Shown one piece after another: positions 21,311 through 30,519 of a stretch of 64,000 nucleotides of DNA (position 1 is the stretch's first letter; every line of letters begins with the position of its first letter). Origin of the DNA: Blastococcus saxobsidens DD2 (GTDB taxonomy: Bacteria > Actinomycetota > Actinomycetes > Mycobacteriales > Geodermatophilaceae); NCBI RefSeq assembly GCF_000284015.1, contig NC_016943.1:1529541-1593540 (forward strand), given 5' to 3'. Below the pieces are notes generated by a model. It was given only the letters and a program-made list of their open reading frames with translations. It was not told where the DNA came from and did not search any database. The position numbers were made by a program, and so were the translations under genes.

Positions 21311-22064
21311 GGTCAAGGCCCCGAACCCGCACCCGTCCGGCGCCCGCCCGCCGCAGCTGCCGAAGGACAAGGTCCCGGGGCACGTCGCCATCGTCATGGA
21401 CGGCAACGGGCGATGGGCCAAGGAGCGCGGGCTCCCGCGGACCGCCGGGCACGAGGCGGGGGAGTCCTCGCTGTTCGACTGCGTCGAGGGCGCCATCGAG
21501 CTGGGCGTCACGGCCATCAGCGCCTACGCCTTCTCCACGGAGAACTGGCGGCGCAGCCCGGAGGAGGTGCGCTTCCTCATGGGCTTCAACCGGGACGTCG
21601 TCCGGCGCCGGCGCGACGAGATGCACGAACTCGGGGTGCGGGTGCGCTGGGCGGGCCGTCGTCCCCGGTTGTGGCGTTCGGTGATCCGCGAGCTCGAGCT
21701 CGCCGAGGAGCTGACCAAGGACAACGACGTCCTGACGCTGACCATGTGCGTCAACTACGGCGGGCGGGCCGAGATCGCCGACGCCGCCGCCGCGATCGCC
21801 CGTGAGGTCGCGGCCGGGCGGCTCCACCCCGAGAAGGTGGACGAGACCACCGTGGCCCGGTTTCTCGACGAGCCGGACATGCCCGACGTCGACCTGTTCG
21901 TGCGGAGCTCGGGGGAGAACCGCACCAGCAACTTCCTGCTGTGGCAGTCGGCGTACGCGGAGTTCGTCTTCCTCGACACGCTCTGGCCCGACTTCGACCG
22001 CCGGCACCTGTGGGCCGCCTGCGAGGAGTTCGCGTCCCGGCAGCGCCGTTTCGGCACCGCCTGA
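21300..22064 (+). CDS. uppS: Long-chain Z-isoprenyl diphosphate synthase
   Basis: This cis-prenyltransferase makes the polyprenyl carrier (decaprenyl or undecaprenyl diphosphate) for cell-wall synthesis, the Rv2361c/UppS type. The diagnostic motifs are [23 protein letters not shown] (catalytic Asp, Arg and His), [12 protein letters not shown], and [35 protein letters not shown]. The last motif normally reads R-T-S-G-E-x-R-I-S-N. The product has 254 residues. GTG 21300 lies inside the end of recO. Confidence 0.95.
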   Translation: MRREVKAPNPHPSGARPPQLPKDKVPGHVAIVMDGNGRWAKERGLPRTAGHEAGESSLFDCVEGAIELGVTAISAYAFSTENWRRSPEEVRFLMGFNRDVVRRRRDEMHELGVRVRWAGRRPRLWRSVIRELELAEELTKDNDVLTLTMCVNYGGRAEIADAAAAIAREVAAGRLHPEKVDETTVARFLDEPDMPDVDLFVRSSGENRTSNFLLWQSAYAEFVFLDTLWPDFDRRHLWAACEEFASRQRRFGTA

Positions 22065-22116
22065 GCAGCGTGAGATCGTCTGCGCACGGTGACAGGCGCC
22101 GACGACGGGAGGTCCG

Positions 22117-22404
22117 GTGTTCGCAGTGACACGACTGCGCGTGGGCACGGATGAGGCCACGGTGCTCGCCGAGCAGGTCGAGGCGCTGCTGGCCGCGCTC
22201 GCTGCCCGGCCGGGATTCCGGGACGGCGAGCTGGGGCGCTCGACCGACGACCCGACCCTCTGGGCGCTCGTGACCCGCTGGGACGGCGTCGGCACCTACC
22301 GGCGCGCGCTCTCGGCGGCCGAGGTCAAGATCGCCGGCGCCCCGGTCTGGGTGTTCGCCTTGGACGAGCCCGGCACCTACCTCGGCGCTGCCGAGGGGAT
22401 CTAG
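22117..22404 (+). CDS. Antibiotic biosynthesis monooxygenase (ABM)-domain protein
   Basis: This 95-residue ferredoxin-like alpha/beta protein follows the ABM/quinol-monooxygenase pattern: AVTRLRVGTDEATVLAEQVEALLAALAARPGFRDGELGRS followed by WALVTRWDGVGTYRRAL. GGAGG stands four bases before the GTG at 22117. It may be a small heme or quinone-interacting oxygenase, but no substrate is indicated. It converges with the next gene, and the stops overlap. Confidence 0.75.
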   Translation: MFAVTRLRVGTDEATVLAEQVEALLAALAARPGFRDGELGRSTDDPTLWALVTRWDGVGTYRRALSAAEVKIAGAPVWVFALDEPGTYLGAAEGI

Positions 22405-23012
22405 CGACCGGACGTCGGCTCACCGGCTGTGTGCTTGCCGGCGTCCCAGCCGTGCCGCTGCAGGTTGTCGGTCGCCCAGCGCATGGGCGAACGCTCGAGT
22501 TCGGTGGCCATGGTGTCGTTCCACCGGTTGAGGAATCCGAAGTTGGCGATGACGGCGACGATCTCGACCACCTGCTCGTCGTCGAAGTGCCGCTGCAACT
22601 CGGCCATGTCCTCATCGGTCACGGCGTTGGGGGTGAGGCCGGCGCCGCGGGCGACCCGGAGGGCGGCTCGTTCGGCGGCGGTGAACAGCGGGTTCGTCTC
22701 GAACTCCCAGACCGCGGCGAGCTTCTCTGCGTCGGCGCCGCGTTGCTCTGCCACGTGCGACGTGTGGGCCTGGCAGTACGCGCATCCGGCGGCACCGGAC
22801 ACGACCGCGGCCACCAGTTGCTTCAGGACCCCGTCGACGCCGCCCTCGGCCATGACCACCGCATTGAGCCGCGCGAAGGCCTCCATGACAGCCGGCCGAC
22901 GAGCCATGGTCAGCGTGCTGTTGGGCAGCACGCCCAGTGCCGACTCCACCGCGCGGAAGGTGTCCTCGTACTGGGGCAGTGACTCACGCGGCAGCGGCTC
23001 GACCCTCGGCAC
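22401..23012 (-). CDS. Carboxymuconolactone decarboxylase / AhpD-like protein
   Basis: This 203-residue all-helical protein has the AhpD motif CAYCQAHTSHVAEQRG (Cys-X2-Cys and downstream His), which suggests thiol peroxidase or disulfide reductase activity. The segments LTMARRPAVMEAFARLNAVVM and AVIANFGFLNRWNDTMATELE are typical of the peroxidase-related subfamily. GTG 23012 has AAGGGA seven bases upstream and is preferred to the TTG at 23039. Confidence 0.9.
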   Translation of the reverse strand: MPRVEPLPRESLPQYEDTFRAVESALGVLPNSTLTMARRPAVMEAFARLNAVVMAEGGVDGVLKQLVAAVVSGAAGCAYCQAHTSHVAEQRGADAEKLAAVWEFETNPLFTAAERAALRVARGAGLTPNAVTDEDMAELQRHFDDEQVVEIVAVIANFGFLNRWNDTMATELERSPMRWATDNLQRHGWDAGKHTAGEPTSGR

Positions 23013-23162
23013 GGTGGTTTCCCTTCGTCGGAACGCCAACTCGCTCAGCGCTGAGGGATGCTACGTCGTCGTCGACGGTCATGCGCCCGGGAGGCGACGA
23101 CGCCGGGCCGACTACCGTGGAGCGGTCAACCGCCGACCGCCAGCCGGATGGAGCCTCTCGCC

Positions 23163-24566
23163 GTGAGCGACAGCACCGCCAAGCCCGACCCCGCCCGCCT
23201 CGACAAGGTCGTCAACCTCTGCAAGCGGCGGGGATTCGTCTTCCCGTCCGGCGAGATCTACGGCGGTACGCGGTCGGCGTGGGACTACGGGCCGCTGGGC
23301 GTCGAGCTCAAGGACAACATCAAGAAGCAGTGGTGGCGCACCGTCGTCCAGAGCCGGGACGACGTCGTCGGCCTGGACTCCTCGGTGATCCTGCCGCGTC
23401 AGACCTGGGTGGCGTCCGGGCACGTCGGCGTCTTCACCGACCCGCTGACCGAGTGCCAGAGCTGCCACAAGCGGTTCCGCGCCGACCACCTGGAAGAGGC
23501 CTACGAGGAGAAGAAGGGGCGGCTGCCGGAGAACGGGCTGGCCGACATCTCCTGCCCGAACTGCGGCACGAAGGGCGCGTGGACCGAGCCGCGCGACTTC
23601 AACATGATGCTCAAGACCTACCTCGGCCCGGTCGAGGACGAGTCGGGCCTGCACTACCTGCGCCCGGAGACCGCGCAGGGCATCTTCGTGAACTTCGCCA
23701 ACGTGATGGGCGCCGCGCGCAAGAAGCCGCCGTTCGGCATCGGCCAGATCGGCAAGTCGTTCCGCAACGAGATCACCCCGGGCAACTTCATCTTCCGCAC
23801 CCGCGAGTTCGAGCAGATGGAGATGGAGTTCTTCGTCGAGCCGGGCAGTGACGAGGAGTGGCACCAGTACTGGATCGACGAGCGCACCCGCTGGTACACC
23901 GACCTCGGCATCGACCCGGCGAACCTGCGGCACTACGAGCACGCCAAGGAGAAGTTGTCGCACTACTCGAAGCGCACCGTCGACATCGAGTACCGCTTCG
24001 GCTTCCAGGGTTCGGAGTGGGGTGAGCTGGAGGGCATCGCGAACCGCACCGACTTCGACCTCTCCACGCACACCGAGCACTCGGGCACGGACCTGTCCTA
24101 CTTCGACCAGGCCAGCAACACCCGGTGGACGCCGTACGTCATCGAGCCCGCGGCCGGGCTCACCCGCTCGCTGATGGCGTTCCTCGTCGAGGCCTACACC
24201 GAGGACGAGGCGCCCAACGCCAAGGGCGGCGTCGACGTCCGCACGGTGCTCAAGCTCGACCCGCGGCTGGCGCCGGTGAAGGCCGCCGTCCTGCCGCTGT
24301 CGCGCAACGCCGACCTCTCGCCGAAGGCCCGGGACCTGGCCGCGACCCTGCGGCGGAACTGGAACGTGGACTTCGACGACGCCGGCGCGATCGGCCGCCG
24401 CTACCGCCGGCAGGACGAGATCGGCACGCCGTTCTGCCTCACCGTCGACTTCGACACCCTCGAGGACGAGGCGGTGACCGTGCGGGCGCGCGACTCGATG
24501 AGCCAGGAGCGCATCGGCCTGGGCCAGGTCGAGGCCTACCTGGCGGCCCGCCTCCCCGGCTGCTGA
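23163..24566 (+). CDS. glyS: Glycyl-tRNA synthetase (alpha2 type)
   Basis: This class II synthetase charges tRNA-Gly. The 467-residue product shows motif 1 around [17 protein letters not shown], motif 2 [25 protein letters not shown], and motif 3 near [18 protein letters not shown]. It also has a zinc-type insertion with Cys-X2-Cys pairs ([16 protein letters not shown]) and a C-terminal anticodon-binding domain ([29 protein letters not shown]). GTG 23163 with GGAG nine bases upstream is chosen; ATG 23148 is a near alternative. Confidence 0.96.
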   Translation: MSDSTAKPDPARLDKVVNLCKRRGFVFPSGEIYGGTRSAWDYGPLGVELKDNIKKQWWRTVVQSRDDVVGLDSSVILPRQTWVASGHVGVFTDPLTECQSCHKRFRADHLEEAYEEKKGRLPENGLADISCPNCGTKGAWTEPRDFNMMLKTYLGPVEDESGLHYLRPETAQGIFVNFANVMGAARKKPPFGIGQIGKSFRNEITPGNFIFRTREFEQMEMEFFVEPGSDEEWHQYWIDERTRWYTDLGIDPANLRHYEHAKEKLSHYSKRTVDIEYRFGFQGSEWGELEGIANRTDFDLSTHTEHSGTDLSYFDQASNTRWTPYVIEPAAGLTRSLMAFLVEAYTEDEAPNAKGGVDVRTVLKLDPRLAPVKAAVLPLSRNADLSPKARDLAATLRRNWNVDFDDAGAIGRRYRRQDEIGTPFCLTVDFDTLEDEAVTVRARDSMSQERIGLGQVEAYLAARLPGC

Positions 24567-24611
24567 CCTGGTCTGGCAGCTCCGACGCGGCTCAACCCGA
24601 CAGGGGTGGGG

Positions 24612-24659
24612 TGGAGCCGTGCCATGACGCGGCTCCACGCCCCTCGGCGCGGCTCAACC
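24612..24659. repeat. 48-bp direct repeat, copy 1
   Basis: This copy matches 25841-25888 at 43 of 48 positions in the same orientation. The first half folds as a hairpin (TGGAGCCG pairing with CGGCTCCA). The minus-strand stop codon of the AbiEi/DUF559-type gene lies inside it (24654-24656). Confidence 0.8.
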
Positions 24660-25736
24660 CATGCCAGGTGCGCCCACCCCGTCGTCGGCACGGGCCAGCC
24701 ACCCGTCGTCGCCGTCGTCGTCGCCGCGCCATCGGCCCGCAGCGCGGGGGATTTCCCGGAAGTCGCGTACGCAAGGCCCCTCGACGGCGAGCTGGCGTCG
24801 CACGAGGGCGCCCAGTCGCGCGCGGCGTGCCGGTGGCATGTCCTCGGCGGCGACGCGGACGAACCGGATGCCGAGCGAGCGCAGCAGGTCCTCGCTGCGC
24901 TTCTCCTCCCACAGCACGTCCGCGGGTGTTCGACCGGATCGCGGCGCCCGGTACTTCACCCGCCCGTCGAACTCGATCGCCAGGGCGGCGTCGGGGTACC
25001 AGCCGTCGGCCACCTTCAGCAGCCGTCCGTCCGCCCAGAGCTCCACCTGGAGCACGAACGGAGGCAGCCCGAGTGCGGCGAAGGTCAGCCGGCCCCAGCT
25101 CTCGAGCCATGACTCGGCCCGGCCGTCGGCGAGCTGCACGGCACGCACCGCGCGAGGGATGCCGGGCACGTAGGCCTGGCGGTCGAGGACCCCGGTCAGC
25201 GTGTCCGTGGTGGTGAGCCCGCGCACGAGTGCAGCGTCGACGGCGGCGACGGCGTGTACCTCCGGCCAGGTGCGCGCCAAATCGACCACCGTCCTGGCTG
25301 CTGACGTCACGCGGTAGGCGCCGCGCACCGCCACGTCGTCGTCGGGGAGGCTCGCGCGCGTCATGACCCAGCCGCTGCCGCGGCGCCACCGGTGCGGATC
25401 CGTGAGGTGGACGGTGGTCATGGGTGTGCGCGGCCGAGGGAGTCCCCAGACCCAGGCGGCGGTGGTGCCGCTCAGGACCGCCGACGAGCGGCCCAGGCCG
25501 GTCGTGACCGCTAGGGCGTCCAGGCCCGGGCGGCGGCCGGTCCGCTCGACCTCGGCCAGGTCGGTCCGGCCGATGAACACCCCCGTCCGGAGCCGCACCC
25601 ATTCCCCGGTACGCGTCGCCGTCCGTACCTCCTCGTTGCTGACCCCGCGCTCGGTCAGATCAGCCGTGGTGAAGATGCCGAGTCTGCGGCGGGCCGGCTC
25701 GGCGACCGTCAGCGGGACGGCGAGGGGTGTGCTCAC
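24654..25736 (-). CDS. AbiEi-type antitoxin-domain / DUF559-like protein
   Basis: This 360-residue protein has an AbiEi-like N-terminal winged helix (FTTADLTERGVSNEEVRTATRTGEWVRLRTGVF), a middle AbiEi domain and a C-terminal restriction-endonuclease-like segment. The last has Asp/Glu/Lys candidates in LAIEFDGRVKYR and EEKRSEDLLRSLGIRFVRV. Such proteins occur in many copies in actinobacterial genomes and are annotated as type IV antitoxins, usually without an adjacent AbiEii toxin. None is adjacent here either. GTG 25736 gives the family N-terminus. The gene is bracketed by two 48-bp direct repeats, which suggests insertion of the whole unit. Confidence 0.8.
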   Translation of the reverse strand: MSTPLAVPLTVAEPARRRLGIFTTADLTERGVSNEEVRTATRTGEWVRLRTGVFIGRTDLAEVERTGRRPGLDALAVTTGLGRSSAVLSGTTAAWVWGLPRPRTPMTTVHLTDPHRWRRGSGWVMTRASLPDDDVAVRGAYRVTSAARTVVDLARTWPEVHAVAAVDAALVRGLTTTDTLTGVLDRQAYVPGIPRAVRAVQLADGRAESWLESWGRLTFAALGLPPFVLQVELWADGRLLKVADGWYPDAALAIEFDGRVKYRAPRSGRTPADVLWEEKRSEDLLRSLGIRFVRVAAEDMPPARRARLGALVRRQLAVEGPCVRDFREIPRAAGRWRGDDDGDDGWLARADDGVGAPGMG

Positions 25737-25811
25737 GGCCCGACGGTGGAGCACGACGGCGGCGGCGGACGGCCACCGCAGCGATCTGTGGACCGAGACG
25801 CACCCTGGGGA

Positions 25812-25833
25812 CGGCGCGGCTCGAGCCGCGCCG
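25812..25833. repeat. Perfect 22-bp palindrome
   Basis: CGGCGCGGCTC and its complement form a loop-less palindrome just upstream of repeat copy 2, between the AbiEi-type gene and dusB. It could be a regulatory dyad or part of the repeat element. Confidence 0.5.
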
Positions 25834-25840
25834 ACCGGCC

Positions 25841-25888
25841 TGGAGCCGCGCCAGAACACGGCTCCACGCCCCTCGGCGCGGGTCAACC
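25841..25888. repeat. 48-bp direct repeat, copy 2
   Basis: This is the second copy of the hairpin-containing repeat at 24612-24659, ending eight bases before the dusB start. Five substitutions separate the copies. Confidence 0.8.
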
Positions 25889-25895
25889 TACGCTG

Positions 25896-27062
25896 GTGAC
25901 CGTGACGAGCACTGTCGAGCCGACGACGACGGCCCTGCCGCCGCTGAAGCTGGGCGCGCTGGCGGTCGACCCCGCCGTGGTGCTCGCGCCGATGGCCGGG
26001 ATCACCAACCCGGCGTTCCGCACGCTGTGCCGGGAGTTCGGCGCCGGCCGCTACGTCTGCGAGATGATCACCACGCGGGCGCTGGTCGAGCGCAGCGCGA
26101 AGACGCTGCAGATGGTGCGGGCCACGGCCGACGAGAAGGACGCGTTCTCCGTCCAGCTCTACGGCGTCGACCCGGCCACGGTCGGCCGGGCGGTGGAGAT
26201 GCTGGTCGACGAGGGCGTCGCCGGCACCCGCCCCGCGCACATCGACCTGAACTTCGGCTGCCCGGTGCCCAAGGTGACCCGCAAGGGCGGTGGCTCGGCG
26301 CTGCCCTGGCGGCGGGTCCTGCTCCGCGACATCGTGCGCACGGCGGTGTGCGCGGCGCGCGACGTGCCGGTCACCATCAAGACCCGCATCGGCATCGACG
26401 CCGACCACGTCACCTACCTCGACGCCGGGCGGATCGCCCAGGACGAGGGCGCCGCCGCGATCACCCTGCACGGGCGCACCGCCGACCAGCTCTACAGCGG
26501 CACGGCCGACTGGTCGCCCATCGCCCGCCTCGTCGAGGCCGTCGACATCCCGGTGCTCGGCAACGGCGACATCTGGGAGGCCGACGACGCGCTGCGCATG
26601 GTCGCCGAGACCGGCTGCGCCGGCGTCGTCATCGGGCGGGGCTGCCTGGGCCGGCCGTGGCTGTTCGGCGACCTGGCCGCCGCCTTCGCGGGCCGGCCGA
26701 GCCGGGCGCTGCCGACCCTCCGCGAGGTGGCCGCGATCATGCACCGGCACGCCTCGCTGCTCAGCGAGGAGCAGGGCGAGCTGCACGGCTGCACCGACTT
26801 CCGCAAGCACGTCGCCTGGTACCTCAAAGGCTTCTCGGTGGGGTCGGACACCCGGCGTGCGCTGGCGATGGTGAGCCGCCTGGACGAGCTGGACGAGCTG
26901 CTCGCCGGCATCCCCGACCAGCCCTATCCGACCGTGGTCCTCGGCGCGCCCCGGGGACGCACCAGCACGCCGCGGCCGGTGTCGCTGCCCGAGGGATGGC
27001 TGGCCGACCGCGACGACCCGCGGCCTCCGGTCGGAGCGGAGCTGGAGGTGAGCGGCGGATGA
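25896..27062 (+). CDS. dusB: tRNA-dihydrouridine synthase (DusB type)
   Basis: This FMN-dependent enzyme reduces uridine in tRNA D-loops. The 388-residue product begins a TIM barrel at LGALAVDPAVVLAPMAGITNPAFR. It has the Dus motif DLNFGCPVPKVTRKGGGSAL with the catalytic Cys, then TIKTRIGIDADHVTYLD, ITLHGRTADQLYSG and VLGNGDIWEADDAL. GTG 25896 or GTG 25902 can serve as start. A short helical domain follows the barrel. The next gene follows after 37 bases. Confidence 0.94.
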   Translation: MTVTSTVEPTTTALPPLKLGALAVDPAVVLAPMAGITNPAFRTLCREFGAGRYVCEMITTRALVERSAKTLQMVRATADEKDAFSVQLYGVDPATVGRAVEMLVDEGVAGTRPAHIDLNFGCPVPKVTRKGGGSALPWRRVLLRDIVRTAVCAARDVPVTIKTRIGIDADHVTYLDAGRIAQDEGAAAITLHGRTADQLYSGTADWSPIARLVEAVDIPVLGNGDIWEADDALRMVAETGCAGVVIGRGCLGRPWLFGDLAAAFAGRPSRALPTLREVAAIMHRHASLLSEEQGELHGCTDFRKHVAWYLKGFSVGSDTRRALAMVSRLDELDELLAGIPDQPYPTVVLGAPRGRTSTPRPVSLPEGWLADRDDPRPPVGAELEVSGG

Positions 27063-27099
27063 TCGCACCGAAGGTGTTCCGATCCTTTGCGGAGCAGCG

Positions 27100-27543
27100 T
27101 TGAGCAGTGAAGGTCCGTTCCTCTACGACGAGGGCCCGGCGCCGCTGCACACCGGTACGCCGCGCAGCTACCAGGGCTGGCTGATCGGGGTCGTCGTCGG
27201 CATCACCCTGCTCGCCGGCGGCATGGTCGGTGCCCTCTACCTGGTCCGGGGCTCACCGGCGAAGCAGGCCATCGAGGTCACCGAGGTCTTCTTCACCGCA
27301 CTCGCCGCCGGCGACATGGAGACGGCCCACCAGCTGCTCTGCGAGGAGCAGCGGGACCGGCTGGACGTGGCGGGCATGGAGCAGGAGTACCTGCGACCGG
27401 GCGTCGCCGAGGTGGCCTCCGTCGCGGACGACGACGTCACCGGTGCGCAGGTCCAGCAGGTCACCGTCCGCTGGGACGACGGCGCCACGGCGCAGGTGTC
27501 GGTCGTCAACGAGGACGGCCCGCGCGTCTGCGGGATCGACTGA
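27100..27543 (+). CDS. Single-pass membrane protein, unknown function
   Basis: This 147-residue protein has a short cytoplasmic N-terminus, one transmembrane helix at about 26-50 (WLIGVVVGITLLAGGMVGALYLV), and an extracytoplasmic domain. That domain (KQAIEVTEVFFTALAAGDMETAHQLLCEEQRDRL) has the helix-turn of NTF2/DUF4878-like proteins, with one Cys in this segment and one at the C-terminus that could pair. TTG 27100 is the likely start. It is followed by a terminator-like hairpin. Confidence 0.75.
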   Translation: MSSEGPFLYDEGPAPLHTGTPRSYQGWLIGVVVGITLLAGGMVGALYLVRGSPAKQAIEVTEVFFTALAAGDMETAHQLLCEEQRDRLDVAGMEQEYLRPGVAEVASVADDDVTGAQVQQVTVRWDDGATAQVSVVNEDGPRVCGID

Positions 27544-27550
27544 CCCATGC

Positions 27551-27578
27551 AGGGGAGAGCCGAATCGCGGTCTCCCCT
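27551..27578. terminator. Hairpin after the membrane-protein gene
   Basis: AGGGGAGA pairs with TCTCCCCT across a 12-base loop, starting eight bases after the stop codon. No T-tract follows. Confidence 0.5.
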
Positions 27579-27709
27579 CTCCTGCGCCAAGATCGATCTA
27601 CTCGCCGGTAACGGCCGGAAACCGCCGGGACGGGGCAGACCGGGGGCTCCCGGTGCGGCACCATCTCGGTCATGCGAGGGGTCGGCTCTCGAGCACGGAG
27701 GTGTCAACG

Positions 27710-30442
27710 GTGACCATCGGTACTGATCAGTCGACGCGGACCAAGTGGGTCTACGACTTCAGCGAGGGCAACAAGGGCCAGAAGGACCTGCTCGGCGGCA
27801 AGGGGGCCAACCTCGCCGAGATGACCAACCTGGGCCTGCCGGTGCCGCCGGGTTTCACCATCACCACCGACGCCTGCCGCCACTACCTCGAGCACGGCGG
27901 CACCCCCGAGGAGCTCGCCGCCCAGGTCACCGAGCACCTGACGGCGCTGGAGAAGGCCATGGGCAAGACGCTCGGCGCCGCCGGCGACCCCCTGCTCGTG
28001 TCGGTCCGCTCCGGTGCGGCCGCCTCGATGCCCGGAATGATGGAGACCGTCCTCAACGTCGGCCTCAACGACCGGTCGGTGCAGGGCCTGGCCGCCCAGT
28101 CGGGCAGCGAGCGCTTCGCGTGGGACTCCTACCGCCGGCTGATCCAGATGTTCGGCAAGACGGTGCTCGGCATCGACGGCGAGCTCTTCGACGAGGCCTT
28201 CGACGACGTCAAGCGCGAGCAGGGCACCGAGTCCGACCTCGACCTGGACGCCGAGCACCTGCAGGACGTCGTCGCCCGGTTCGACGCGATCGTCCGCGAG
28301 CACACCGGGGCGGACTTCCCGCAGGACCCGCGTGAGCAGATGGACATGGCGATCAACGCCGTCTTCGACTCCTGGAACTCCGACCGGGCGATCATCTACC
28401 GCCGGCGCGAGCGCATCCCGAGCGACGCCGGTACCGCCGTCAACGTCTGCTCGATGGTCTTCGGGAACCTGGGCGCCGACTCCGGCACGGGGGTGGCCTT
28501 CACCCGCGACCCGGGCAGCGGCGCGCACGGCGTGTACGGCGACTACCTGCAGAACGCGCAGGGCGAGGACGTCGTCGCCGGGATCCGCAACACCGTCCCG
28601 CTGGCCGACCTGGAGCGCATCGACAGGGACGCCTACGACGAGCTGATGACGACGATGGCGCGGTTGGAGTCGCACTACCGCGACCTGTGCGACATCGAGT
28701 TCACGATCGAGCGCAACAAGCTCTGGATGCTGCAGACCCGCGTGGGCAAGCGCACCGCGGGCGCCGCCTTCGTCATCGCCACCCAGCTGGTCGACGAGGG
28801 TCTGATCGACATGGACGAGGCGGTCCGCCGGGTCACCGGCGACCAGCTGGCTCAGCTGATGTTCCCGCGGTTCGTCTCGGGCGGGGAGGCCACCAAGCTC
28901 ACCCAGGGCATGAACGCCTCGCCCGGCGCGGCGGTGGGCCGGGCGGTGTTCTCCTCGGAGGAGGCCGTGGCATGGGCCGGTCGCGGTGAGAAGGTCGTCC
29001 TGGTCCGGCGCGAGACCAACCCCGACGACCTCTCCGGGATGATCGCCGCCGAGGGCGTGCTGACCAGCCGGGGCGGGAAGACGTCGCACGCTGCCGTCGT
29101 CGCGCGGGGCATGGGGAAGACCTGCGTCTGCGGCGCCGAGGAGCTGCAGGTCAACACCAAGGAGAAGAAGTTCACCGCGCCCGATGGCACGGAGGTGAGC
29201 GAGGGCGACGTCATCTCGATCGACGGGTCCACCGGCAAGGTCTGGCTCGGCGAGGTGCCGGTGGAGCCGTCGTCGGTGGTCCGGTACTTCGAGGGCGAGA
29301 TCGACCCCGACTCGACGGACGCCGACGGCGGTGCTGATGACTTGGTGCGCAGCGTGCACCGCATCCTGACCCACGCGGACGAGGTGCGGCGCCTGGACGT
29401 GCGCACCAACGCCGACACCCCGGAGGACTCCGCCCGCGCCCGCCGCTTCGGCGCCCGCGGCATCGGTCTCTGCCGGACCGAGCACATGTTCCTCGGCGAC
29501 CGGCGGCAGCTGGTGGAGAAGCTGATCCTCGCCGACGGCGACGCGGAACGGCAGGCCGCGCTGGACGCGCTGGAGCCGCTGCAGAAGCAGGACTTCCTGG
29601 AGATCTTCGAGGCGATGGACGGGCTGCCGGTCACCATCCGGCTGCTCGACCCGCCGCTGCACGAGTTCCTGCCCGACCTCACCGAGCTGTCGGTGCGGGT
29701 GGCGCTGGCCGAGGAGCGCGGCGAGCCCGACGAGGGCAACCTGCGGCTGCTGGCCGCCGTGCGCGGCATGCACGAGTCCAACCCGATGCTCGGCCTGCGC
29801 GGGGTGCGGTTGGGCCTCGTCGTCCCCGGGCTGTTCGCCATGCAGGTGCGGGCGATCGCCGAGGCGGCCTGCGAGCGCAAGCAGGCCGGCGGCGACCCGC
29901 GGCCGGAGATCATGATTCCGCTCGTCGGCGCCGTGCAGGAGCTGGAGGCCATCCGCGAGGAGTCCGGGCGGGTGCTCGCCGAGGTCTGCGAGGAGTGCGG
30001 CATCGACGTCAGGCCGCTGATCGGCACGATGATCGAGGTGCCCCGGGCGGCCCTGACGGCGGGCGAGATCGCCTGCTCCGCAGAGTTCTTCTCCTTCGGC
30101 ACCAACGATCTCACCCAGATGACGTGGGGCTTCTCGCGGGACGACGTCGAGGCGGCGTTCTTCCACCAGTACCTGGACAAGGGGATCTTCGGCATCTCGC
30201 CGTTCGAGTCGCTGGACCGCGAGGGCGTCGGCCGGCTGGTGCAGATCGCGGCCGAGGCGGGCCGGTCCGCCCGCCCGGACCTGAAGCTCGGGATCTGCGG
30301 CGAGCACGGCGGAGACCCCGACTCGGTGCACTTCTTCCACGAGGTCGGCCTGGACTACGTGTCCTGCTCGCCGTTCCGGGTGCCGGTCGCCCGGCTGGAG
30401 GCCGGCCGCGCCGCGCTGGACGGGGACCGCGCCGGCTCCTGA
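27710..30442 (+). CDS. ppdK: Pyruvate, phosphate dikinase
   Basis: PPDK interconverts pyruvate, ATP and Pi with phosphoenolpyruvate, AMP and PPi. The 910-residue product has the nucleotide-binding N-terminal domain (KDLLGGKGANLAEMTNLGLPVPPGFTIT) and the phospho-histidine domain with catalytic His in GVLTSRGGKTSHAAVVARGMGK. The PEP-binding barrel includes RTEHMFLG, MIEVPRAALTAGEIA, FFSFGTNDLTQMTWGFSRDD and the catalytic Cys in LKLGICGEHGGD. GTG 27710 is preceded by GGAGG at 8 bases, which decides the start. Confidence 0.97.
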   Translation: MTIGTDQSTRTKWVYDFSEGNKGQKDLLGGKGANLAEMTNLGLPVPPGFTITTDACRHYLEHGGTPEELAAQVTEHLTALEKAMGKTLGAAGDPLLVSVRSGAAASMPGMMETVLNVGLNDRSVQGLAAQSGSERFAWDSYRRLIQMFGKTVLGIDGELFDEAFDDVKREQGTESDLDLDAEHLQDVVARFDAIVREHTGADFPQDPREQMDMAINAVFDSWNSDRAIIYRRRERIPSDAGTAVNVCSMVFGNLGADSGTGVAFTRDPGSGAHGVYGDYLQNAQGEDVVAGIRNTVPLADLERIDRDAYDELMTTMARLESHYRDLCDIEFTIERNKLWMLQTRVGKRTAGAAFVIATQLVDEGLIDMDEAVRRVTGDQLAQLMFPRFVSGGEATKLTQGMNASPGAAVGRAVFSSEEAVAWAGRGEKVVLVRRETNPDDLSGMIAAEGVLTSRGGKTSHAAVVARGMGKTCVCGAEELQVNTKEKKFTAPDGTEVSEGDVISIDGSTGKVWLGEVPVEPSSVVRYFEGEIDPDSTDADGGADDLVRSVHRILTHADEVRRLDVRTNADTPEDSARARRFGARGIGLCRTEHMFLGDRRQLVEKLILADGDAERQAALDALEPLQKQDFLEIFEAMDGLPVTIRLLDPPLHEFLPDLTELSVRVALAEERGEPDEGNLRLLAAVRGMHESNPMLGLRGVRLGLVVPGLFAMQVRAIAEAACERKQAGGDPRPEIMIPLVGAVQELEAIREESGRVLAEVCEECGIDVRPLIGTMIEVPRAALTAGEIACSAEFFSFGTNDLTQMTWGFSRDDVEAAFFHQYLDKGIFGISPFESLDREGVGRLVQIAAEAGRSARPDLKLGICGEHGGDPDSVHFFHEVGLDYVSCSPFRVPVARLEAGRAALDGDRAGS

Positions 30443-30519
30443 GGTCCTGCTCGGCGGGGTGGCCGGGCACACCGTCGCGGGGCACGCGCGCCGTCGTCCC
30501 CGCGTGGTACCCATGACGG

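Noticed and set aside
24654-27068. An 804-codon open frame running from the AbiEi-type gene across dusB on the minus strand
   Set aside because: Only the 24654-25736 part has protein-like sequence; the rest is the complement of dusB in a GC-rich frame.
27620-27640. GTAAC-GGCCG-GAAAC resembling a GlnR box upstream of ppdK
   Set aside because: The spacer is five bases rather than six and there is only one half-site pair, so chance is likely.
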